Shown one piece after another: positions 48,245 through 56,290 of a stretch of 56,290 nucleotides of DNA. Below the pieces are notes generated by a model that was not told where the DNA came from, made no database searches, and saw only the letters and a program-made list of their open reading frames with translations. This DNA is from Perkinsus marinus ATCC 50983 (Eukaryota; Perkinsozoa; Perkinsida; Perkinsidae), in assembly GCF_000006405.1 (NCBI RefSeq), contig NW_003206281.1, positions 127,916 through 184,205 of the forward strand. The letters are read 5' to 3'. Every line of letters begins with the position of its first letter. Within the stretch, counting starts at the first letter, position 1. Made by a program: the position numbers and the translations under genes.

Positions 48245-49740
48245 AACCTATAGCTCTGCTCCGAGGATCTCGCTCCTACTACGACAGTTTGCTCTATTTC
48301 TAGCCAATTTGTCAGTGCCAGCATCTTATCGCGTAGAACATATTCCAGGAGAGTGGAATACGGCTGCTGACCATTTGAGTCGTAACTTTCATTCGGATGA
48401 GATTCCATGATCCTGGAAGAGTCAAGATATTTCCAAATATTTGGAGATACTCGACCCATAATCATAATCACTTCCTCTCTCGCGCTACTGTGTTGAGCAA
48501 AGCGTCTGGCCACCAGACATCTTTGTGCTGCCATCCCCACAACCCTCGCTCCACGTAGTTTATGAGTAACCCGAATTGGTCCCCGCTTACTTCTGTCACA
48601 TGGCGGCCCATAGCCAGATCCAATCCTTCCAAGACCGTCACGGCTGGCAGAAGTTCAATGCCGAAGGGACCTGCGTTAAAGGCTCGTAGAGCATTTATCG
48701 GAGCCTCAACATCCGATAAGAAGGGAGTGCAAAAGTTTGTCTCGTCTGCATTCGCTGATAGCACTCGAGCACAGATGAGATCAGCGTCGGCACTGTACAG
48801 CTCCATTTGCGAAGCTAGGGAGTGTGCCCCTTACCCAGTTGAACTGGGCCAGTTCGCCTGGATAGTCTATTATCCTTGGTACATGCTATGACTGAAGCTA
48901 ATAGCTTCAAGCTATGTATGCTTTTAGGACAATACAGAAGTATGTTACACAGATTTGAACTCAGGCTTCTCGTTCTAGACTCATTTCTATGGATGAGGTG
49001 GATGATTCGGTGCTCGGTTTGCCCCTACGAGCAGCGAAAAAGCTGCGCGGCTGCCATCAGATGCATGCCGAAACCCTATCCCGTGAAGACGTATTTGCTG
49101 TTGCCTCAGCTCTCCGAGCTACAGAGCCTGGAGCCGCAGACCTTTACCTGGTAGGCGTCGCAGGGTTGTTCCGTCTGGGTGAACTTCTACAAATGCAGGC
49201 GGGTGACACAAATCCAACATGGATTGCTGGTCGTTTTGCTGTCTCGGTCTTTATACGTCACTCTTAAGCTGATGTTTTTTGTAAAAGTTGTTACCGTGCA
49301 ATTCCGTGTATTCTTGGAGGGACCTGAAACCCATGATTGTACATCCGAGCCTTGCAGCGCTCATTTGACCCTTTGACGCTCGCACTCAGCTGGTGCTCCG
49401 GATGAAGTACTATTCTCTATCTCTAGAAGTAGATTTTCAGCTATGCTCAGTCGAGCAATCATCTCGGTACGAGGTGTGACACAAGGTCATTCTACAAGTC
49501 ACTCTATGAGACGATCGGGTGCTGTAATGTGTTTTGAGGCCAGGATGCCTCTAAATTTGTTAGACGAATTCGGTTGATGGTCCTTGCCTGAATGTATGGA
49601 GAAGATCTATCTCCGTGATGATCCACATTCTCAAGCTATCTTAGCCAAGTATGTTCGAGGCGCCTGCGTTGATGTGGCCCACTTAAGACTGTCTTCGAGA
49701 CTTCTTCATCGACTGTGGTAGTGTTGTGAACTCATTTATA
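48245..49740 (+). pseudogene. Decayed tyrosine-recombinase retrotransposon
   Basis: It starts with an RNase H end, YRVEHIPGEWNTAADHLSR (near 48320). In the frame of 48989-49267 a recombinase-like middle follows: REDVFAVASALRA and LVGVAGLFRLGELLQM. Near 49490 comes the box HSTSHSMRRSGAVM, with the H-x-x-R pattern, then SQAILAKYVRG with a candidate Tyr. Frames change and stops intervene, so it is dead. It is diverged from the intact Ngaro-like element and lies between units B and C. Confidence 0.6.
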
Positions 49741-50309
49741 GAGTGACCGATTCGGTTCAACCAAGTTCTCTATCGTTTCTGAGTATGGTGGTGGATTTGA
49801 ACCTCTGACCCCTCCTTGTGGCAGGGTTTGGTGGTAGGTCTAGGGGCACTCCAGGTAGCAAGCTTCAGCTGGATCGAAGCAGGAGGTGCAGAACGAGCTC
49901 GCGCCTACTCTGAACGGTAAAGATAACCTATCAAACAAGGAAGAATAAATCTTTCGGACATGATCACATAACCCACTTCAGTGCGAATGCAGCGGTTTTC
50001 TCGCCTAAGGCGTCAATGACGGGCTTGGACGGTGCAGAGATGATCCAATTCATTAGATTGAGAGTTGAGCGATCGATACTCCCTCTCGGCCTCTTAGAAG
50101 GAAGAAAAGCCGTCTCCAGAAACGCAAATATAATCTCCTGTGCGTGGCTATTTCACCCTATGTACCTGAAATTCCGGTCCTGAATGGTGCTCCTCACTTT
50201 CCACCAGCCTAACACTGTCCGATTTAGCGCCTCCGGATAAAGTGACCAATGGTCCGCCTTTCATGCAATCTGCATTTTTTTCTGAAAAATTCGACAATGT
50301 TATGATTAC
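49741..50309. other. Short intergenic stretch
   Basis: Nothing recognised between the recombinase relic and unit C. Confidence 0.5.
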
Positions 50310-50769
50310 TCGAACCATCGAGGGAATAAACAGGTACGCATGTTTCCCATTTTGCCGCCGACTCAAGAGTCGTTTTCTCACTGTCCCGTGTTATGCATAT
50401 CATATGTTCCTTTCTTTCTCCCACCTCTCTGTCTTGTCGAGAGAGTCAGATGACGGTATATGTACTACGTAAATACATGACATGGTCGTCTCACAATCAA
50501 TGTTGGACCCACAGGCTGCGCGGCCCACGGCCCATATGCTCATCTCAGTAATCCGCGCTCCTTCACTCAATATGCCATCAAGCCTCCCCAGTATGCCATC
50601 AGATCTCCTCACTGAGCGAAACGCAACAGGGTCGCTTGATTGATAGTCTAACAGCTCCAAGGTCAAGAAGTTTGAGGTTTTTGATTCAACGAGTCTACAA
50701 TATAGCTGCGAGCAACTCACGGTCTGTAGCATAAGCTTTGGACTCCATGTTCGATCAGCTTCCATCTGG

Positions 50770-51048
50770 TTTGATAACACAGATCGCCTAGTATTCTTGC
50801 TTTCTTTAGAACTCAACAGTGACAGGTCTTACGAATACGGCGTTTGTATGATAGTGGATTAAAAATATATACATACTACGGCGTTTTCATTACTTTCGAT
50901 CAATCCACATAGCTAACAAGATAAGCGCCACACCTACGGCGTGGCATCTCAAAAAGCCTCTATACTCTAATACTCAAATTTGTGGTTAATATCATAACTC
51001 TTCAATTCATCATCATTCTCTTTCATCTATAGCTTTCAATGATCTACA
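50770..51048. mobile_element. 279-bp insertion in unit C
   Basis: Unit A reads CCATCTGGAGCG at this place. Unit C has CCATCTGG, then 279 bases, then CTGGAGCG, so CTGG is duplicated (50766-50769 and 51049-51052). No coding frame and no obvious terminal repeats. A 4-bp duplication matches that of RT-1 and RT-2, but the ends are not TG...CA. Confidence 0.65.
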
Positions 51049-51337
51049 CTGGAGCGATTTCCTGACATAAGAAGGTAATACGCCGTGTCTCAAAATAGTC
51101 TCGATATAGTAAGGACTCGAAGACTCCACCCATCTCGCATCAATGAAAAATCATAGTATAGAATTAACGAAGGTAGGTGGTTGAGTGTCCGGATTTTGAG
51201 ACAACGCACTAACGAAAGTGTGTTCGCAATGGTCGCTCACTCCAGAATGTGCTGAATCTCGAGCACCTACGTGAGGGATACTTGGCGAACCGAGACGAAT
51301 CATCCACAAACCCTCGTTAGAAGATGCTGAGGGGAGT

Positions 51338-52225
51338 TTATTCTGGCAAGACGATCCTGTCCTGAAGGAAGGTCACCGACTCGGTGTGGTTCAACTTGAT
51401 TGATTCAGAATTGACGAAGGCCTCCGCTGTACCCATAATGTCCCATACGCTGTCATTGCCCTCGAATGTATCCAAGGTCAAATGGAGGGAACCACCAAAA
51501 GTACTGATTGTATCATTATCCACAATCGCTGTTGTTACGTTGAAGCCCATATCCCCACCATCTGTGGCGTACACGTAGCTAGTTTCAGTGGGCACATGTT
51601 CCATGTCCATAACTTGGTAGTTGTAGATATATATTTTAAAGTGAGGATCAGCGATGATGTTCTTCTGCAGGCGACCGAGTAGACCAGGCTTGGGGGATTC
51701 CACATCATAGGTCGCCAGGGAAAAGGTCGCGCCAAGCTCGCTGTTGTCACCAAAAACTACAATCTCCGCATCACCACCAGCGTGGGGTCGCAGCGTTCTC
51801 GCAGTGTTGTCCTCGAACTTGGCTGTGAAACCAATAACGACATTGTCCTGTGGGTCTTTAATATCAAAGACATCAAGAATGGCTGTCACTTCCTTCTCTT
51901 TACCGGTTGTATTGCGCTTGCCATGGAAGCAGTAGTACTTGCCTTCCGGGCGCATCTCCGGTGTACAACCCGGGGGATATGAAAAGCTACCGTCAGCCGA
52001 AACTGCTGCTAGCTGGGGGACTCCAGAGTATGAGGCAATACGCTCCTCATCTTGCTTGATCAGATTGGCCTCAAACTCCTTCAGTAGGTTGGTGGCCTCT
52101 GGCGTGAGCTCCATGTCGTCGAAGCTACCGAAAAGAGGCTTCTCATCACCACTTGAACGGTCGACCACGATGCCTTCAGCAAGTGAGGTGAGGGCTATCG
52201 TAGCTACAGAAATCCTGACGAGCAT
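51338..52225 (-). CDS. Secreted-protein family member 4
   Basis: 295 aa from the ATG at 52225 (MLVRISVATIALTSLAEG, signal peptide). The first half is almost identical to member 3, with the ELTPEATNLLKE helix, SYPPGCTP and YYCFHGKRNTTG. The second half diverges strongly: for example NSELGATFSLATYDVESP against TRLGATISLATYDLESP, and the VNSESIKLNHTESVTFLQ region near the end. Both keep GGSLHLTLDT, GNDSVWD and a RIVLP end. Several N-x-S/T sites. Lies in unit C; function unknown. Confidence 0.88.
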   Translation of the reverse strand: MLVRISVATIALTSLAEGIVVDRSSGDEKPLFGSFDDMELTPEATNLLKEFEANLIKQDEERIASYSGVPQLAAVSADGSFSYPPGCTPEMRPEGKYYCFHGKRNTTGKEKEVTAILDVFDIKDPQDNVVIGFTAKFEDNTARTLRPHAGGDAEIVVFGDNSELGATFSLATYDVESPKPGLLGRLQKNIIADPHFKIYIYNYQVMDMEHVPTETSYVYATDGGDMGFNVTTAIVDNDTISTFGGSLHLTLDTFEGNDSVWDIMGTAEAFVNSESIKLNHTESVTFLQDRIVLPE

Positions 52226-52315
52226 TTGTGAGGGACTGGATGAGTCTAAGCTAAACAACTTCACTCTCTCTGCTATTCGATTCTAATATCATAACTTGAG
52301 TTTGGTTCTGAGGTG

Positions 52316-52381
52316 TCCATTGGACATTGTCCATGAAGGTCATCACGTAAAGTCGTGGACATTGTTCACGATTTCACGTGA
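52316..52381. promoter_or_regulatory. Promoter block of family member 4
   Basis: TGTCCATTGGACA and, at 52374-52381, TCACGTGA; about 150 bp upstream of the ATG, same spacing as in member 3. Confidence 0.5.
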
Positions 52382-54087
52382 CGACGGGGACGCACAACGT
52401 GCGATGGAATGTCCCAGGTTTAGTTTCACGCGAGATGAAAGTTTGGTTCGATCACTTAAAACTATGTTCAAACTCTATAAGTGACATAACAATGCACAGT
52501 GGTGATACGTTCAGTAGTGGATCTGAACTCAGGAGTGGTGAGCTTTTGAAGTTTGTGTTAATCTGGTATGTTTGGTCGCACACGCAGCGTGTGACACCGT
52601 TGCGTATGTGACATCAATATCTGGGACTGGATGATTAGAGTGTGACGCGGTCGCAATGCGACCGCCGTCCTTGTACTATCACACCGTGTGATTCACTTGA
52701 CTCTTGGTATCCTGAAGGCTTCGATGTGCTTCATAATGTGGATTTTTCTACAATAAAGGGTGAATATGTGAGGAGCGATCTAAAGAGTGGTGCCAAAGCA
52801 AAATATATTATCCGTACAAACTTCCTGTCATCCCTATCCGACAAGTTAGGAACTCACAAAGGAAATGCAGGGGGGAAAACCAAAATATCCTCCGAATCGG
52901 AAGCGGTTCGAATCTCAAACTTCGAAACATACCCGGTTCCGGGTAGACATCGATGAATAAACAAGTACGAAGTGAGCGAAATGCTATCAAAGTTCGAGTG
53001 ACCCCTAGACAACGTACCAAGAGGGACATCGCGACCCTAAGGCGACCGTGACACCAGTAGCGACCAGAGCGTGCGGAACGTGAAGGAATAAACGGAACTT
53101 GGATGAGCTGGAGCTACGACGTCTTGCCAAAGTTACATAGAAACAGACGTATAGAGGCTGTATTCGACGCAACCTGTAGCCGCAGATAGCCAAAGATTGA
53201 GGTTTGCAGCGGTTTACGAGTGTCTCGCGTCGAGAGAAAGAGACAAACGTTATAAATGTGGAAAGGTTCCCCGCTCAAGCGATCAAAGAACTAGATTACC
53301 TGTGCCATGACTATCGCTCAACAAGAGAATAGCAAGGGTGAGGTTCCACACTCCGGACGAACTCTTTTTCTTTAGTGCCATGGGACGTAAAGTGCGCCCG
53401 CGTTCCCAAGTGATAACGTCCATCGGCAGTGGAATCTTCATTGCTTTATAGACGGGCGTCAGCGACAGGACCTTAGGACTCTCAGCTAGCTAGCTAGCCA
53501 TTGGTCTCCAAGCGTTTCACGATACAGATCCTAAGATGTCTGTGTTATCTAGTATATTATGTTTCATTTATCTACGAAGTGGAGGCAGTTCTGCGACACG
53601 CGCAAACCTCGGCCATCTTTCGTCTATTAGTTTGCATTAGTGCTTAACTCTCATGCATTATAATCCCTCCCATCCGCAAACCGAGACTAAGGGCGAGCGG
53701 GAGTCTATACGCGATACACGAGTTAAGACTCTTGCTGGGCTACCTGCTACGCGTCTAGGGCTGTGTATCTGCTGTGCATAGCCAATCGCGAGATATGTAG
53801 GCATGAACATTCACAAAGCAACGAGGAGCGTTCCCGCTGGCCTCTAGCTATCGTAATCGACTTTAGTTTAGTCGCCTCCCAGTCCCGTAGTCAGGGGTTT
53901 CATCGCGTAGATGCGAGAAAGAGGTTCAGTGCACGGGCCCCTCCCAAAACTTCATATCTGAGATTGACTTCTCAGCGGAGCGGAGCACAACACGACCCGT
54001 AATTTCCAGGAAACTTGATCACGTAGCCCGAGTAGTGAGTTTGGCGCTCTTCGTCGGCCGTTCAGTGTCCGGAGACCAAAATATATC

Positions 54088-54905
54088 TTACGTTGCTCTT
54101 AACATCTTGCAGATGGAAGGCACCTCTCCAGAGCATCTTTTCATTAACTCTATCAGCTCTTCAATCCGCTCTTTTTCGTCACTCCGGAGATCACCGTTGT
54201 TGCTATACATCAACAATCTCGACCCGAACTTCGCACCAATCGGTCGCCATTTCTGAGACCAAATTCGAATCTTAGCAACGGTGACCTTGGATATGCCTGG
54301 GCAGTATGATCTAGAGTGCCACTCGAAGAGTGGTTGTAAAAGACCGAGTGATCCAACAATGAACAACATCAAAGGTTGGGCTCTTCAGCCCAGGGTTGGG
54401 AGAATATATGTTTGGTTTGCTTAGCTGAGCTAATAAGTTCCAAAATTATGAGAATAGTCTTGAATTATGGGAATTCCTGAATTGTGTTGATCTATGCGTA
54501 CTGTGGACCTAGTCGGGACTACTATTCAGAATTCCTATTTTCAGTCATTACTGAGTACAATCATGAGTCCTCATCCATCAGCGTCTGTAGGTGTCCCGGA
54601 TCTGGAAGCTTCTATTATAATAAAAGATACAGAAGGAGTGTTGGACTCAGGAATCCTCACACCAAGATCCGCTCGGAAATTGAGAGGTCATCTAGTTTGG
54701 TATTCACCCTCCGCTTGCGTTCTTACACTGGGCCGCTGACAGCAGCCATTGTACATATGGAAAAGTCTAATCGGGAGACAACCACTGTGGGATTCACTCT
54801 CCGTGCCGGTCTTTTGCTATGGAGGGTTCGCATCTCTTCTCTATAATATGTCATCGTACCTGCGTCAACAACGTCTGGGGTCATGTGTACATTTGGCGTG
54901 TCCAC
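54088..54905 (-). pseudogene. Hypothetical minus-strand gene relic
   Basis: The frame 54372-54088 ends with a helix-rich tail (SDEKERIEELIELMKRC) preceded by RIWSQKWRPIGAKFGS; a CAG acceptor-like site precedes it near 54302. Upstream, 54905-54723 reads MDTPNVHMTPDVVDAG and VNPTVVVSRLDFSI. Both pieces are also in unit B (47783-47965 for the second), where the first is interrupted. Possibly an old spliced gene; not recognised. Confidence 0.3.
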
Positions 54906-55084
54906 TTTGGGAGCGGGTGGTGGCTGGATCTCGGTACTACCAGAGTATAGCAGTCTCGTTGTATATCACTTCCAGCGGGAACTGAAGACCCTCCCGCAAT
55001 CTCTACTAGATCTAGTTCTAAGTGATCCACCCCTAGGCAAGCCGGACGGTATGGTTCCATTAGAGTTGCTTGTAGGTTGTATCT

Positions 55085-55270
55085 CAGGGTTTGTCCATTG
55101 GGAAAATGGGAAAAGTTTCCCTTCGGAAATTTCCCACTTTCCCGTTCCCGGGAAAACTGCCAGTTTTTCCCTTGGGAAAAATGCGAAAACACCTCGTTTT
55201 TCTGTCCCTGAGCAGCGTAAACTACGGGTCATACTCATAAAGCGATCATTTTTATCCCAGTGTTCTTAAA
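55085..55270. mobile_element. hAT-like transposon terminus
   Basis: CAGGGTTTGTCC begins exactly where B/C homology ends. It is followed by GGGAAA/TTTCCC-rich subterminal sequence. hAT termini commonly begin CAGGG. The other end is not identified; a similar CAGGGAAAAAC start in the same direction is at 56239. Confidence 0.45.
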
Positions 55271-55422
55271 TGTCCATAGTAAAGTGCAAAAGCAGTGTTC
55301 TAGCCGTGTGAGCGATTTTTCCCACCCTGGGCGCGCGCTTCTCCACAAGTCTCTGAGAGACTGTCTCTCTATAGCGCGCTTATCATCGAACATTACTCTC
55401 ACGAAATCTGACTCAGTTTTAG

Positions 55423-55683
55423 TTATCCAACGGTTTGGGAGTCCAAAACTTCGATATATACGATATCAGTGTTGAGTTGGGACATTGTTGAGGGCCAGTT
55501 GGCCGCAACCAAATGAAAATGATGCCTGCTGAGATGTTGTCGTGCCTTCCAGCTGTTCCAAATACCAAACGCTTCGAGTGGACGTTGGCAAAAGTGGCAT
55601 GTGTACTTCCATCCATCAGGAGTACAACACATCTGGTAGAAACCATCAGGCTTTAACTCTCCCTTCGATGGATGGTCCATCAT
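55423..55683 (-). CDS. BED-type zinc-finger fragment, hAT-like
   Basis: 86-aa frame from ATG 55683. It has a BED-like finger, WKYTCHFCQRPLEAFG...ARQHLSRHHFH (C-x2-C then H-x3/4-H), preceded by KPDGFYQMCCTPDG. It resembles the N-terminus of the hAT-derived gene at 30521 in type, not in sequence. Only about 340 bp separate it from the CAGGG terminus, so no full transposase follows; it is probably a first exon left in a deleted hAT copy. Confidence 0.5.
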   Translation of the reverse strand: MMDHPSKGELKPDGFYQMCCTPDGWKYTCHFCQRPLEAFGIWNSWKARQHLSRHHFHLVAANWPSTMSQLNTDIVYIEVLDSQTVG

Positions 55684-56290
55684 GAGCGATAGACGTAGCG
55701 TTTCAAAAAGCTAAGAACGAAGTCCCTAACGCAGTTAATCAATGCCCTGAATCTTCACTCAAAAACTTCGAGATTAGTTAGGATAAGGATCTCATCATAC
55801 GTATAGACTATCCACTGATTATTTGAATAAACCTATGTAAATAGCTAATTGTAATGAAAAGCGCGCGCCACACCAATCGATTGATAGTAATAACTGGAAC
55901 AATTAGTGAGAAATCATATCTAGGGTAAGTACGACATGGCCGCTGCCCTTGAAGACCACGAGAGCAGCATTAGGATAAGGACACCCTGTTCTATGACTAT
56001 AGACAGCAACGGGTAGCAAGTTCTATGGTATTTGTCACTATTGATCGCCATTCTTGTAAGTTACAATGTACCCTGTTGTGTACAAGTTGTAACTATTGAT
56101 ATGACAATTTCTTCATCATCATAGTTCGGAAGGAACAGTATGTTCATGACCTTGACTTTGAAGGCGTTTCTGATCTGTCGATCGAAGTTCGATCATCGAA
56201 GTGTATCAGATGAAAAAGCCAGCCAGTAGATCCTCTTATCAGGGAAAAACATTTTTTCCCATTTTTCCATATGGGAAATTTCCCGCAATT
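55684..56290. other. Right edge, no gene seen
   Basis: AT-rich, no coding frame. The last ~55 bases are GGGAAA/TTTCCC-rich like 55100-55160 and run off the window. Confidence 0.5.

Larger units (their letters stand above)
50310..55084. repeat. Segmental duplication unit C
   Basis: Full-length counterpart of unit B without the 7.3-kb TIR element and without the 192-bp segment, but with its own 279-bp insertion. Begins near CGAACCATCGAGGGAATAAA and ends at TTGTATCT (55077-55084), where a CAGGG terminus starts. Confidence 0.9.

Noticed and set aside
1-56290. CRISPR arrays, rRNA genes, bacterial operons or ribosome binding sites
   Set aside because: No regularly spaced short repeats or rRNA cores were seen, and the gene structure is eukaryotic.

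Overview
The window is eukaryotic. It has spliced genes with GT-AG introns, LTR and tyrosine-recombinase retrotransposons, hAT-type protein domains, tRNA-derived pseudogenes and long gene-poor stretches. There is no rRNA, functional tRNA, CRISPR array or operon. The very high retroelement load, orphan secreted proteins and short introns fit an alveolate protist, most likely a Perkinsus species. That placement is inference from style, not from a marker gene.

Positions 1-18.8 kb are stacked retroelements. RT-1 (218-7485) is an LTR element with near-identical LTRs but a frame-broken pol; its 5' LTR carries a small extra insertion. RT-2 (8855-14755, minus strand) is an intact element with two identical 204-bp LTRs and one 1791-aa Gag-Pol whose Gag contains an RRM-like domain. 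RT-2 sits inside an older decayed pol (8340-8854 and 14756-15998), and removing it rejoins one reading frame. Further right, another 5'-truncated element ends in an LTR-like sequence (from 17972) that contains a complete type III hammerhead ribozyme (18125-18186). An integrase C-terminal relic follows.

Positions 18.9-36 kb carry host-like genes. Two members of a secreted-protein family lie on the minus strand. There is also a relic of a P5B-type ATPase, a six-exon hAT-derived gene with a BED finger and SP/K-rich repeats (27847-30521, minus), an incomplete gene across an assembly gap, and a 546-aa secreted orphan (33355-34995).

Positions 36-55 kb hold segmental duplications. Units at about 22.4-25.3 (A), 36.1-39.7 plus 47.0-48.1 (B) and 50.3-55.1 kb (C) each carry one secreted-family gene. 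Comparing B with C dates the insertions: B contains a 7.3-kb TIR element (39701-47020, 5-bp target duplication, clean empty site in C), which itself hosts an intact Ngaro/PAT-like tyrosine-recombinase retrotransposon with split direct repeats. C contains a 279-bp insertion and ends at a hAT-like CAGGG terminus. A second, decayed tyrosine-recombinase element lies between B and C.

The main leads are the ribozyme-bearing LTR, the RRM-containing Gag, the secreted family whose 3' coding halves differ more than their upstream flanks, and the domesticated-looking hAT gene. All calls come from reading the sequence; no database search was made.
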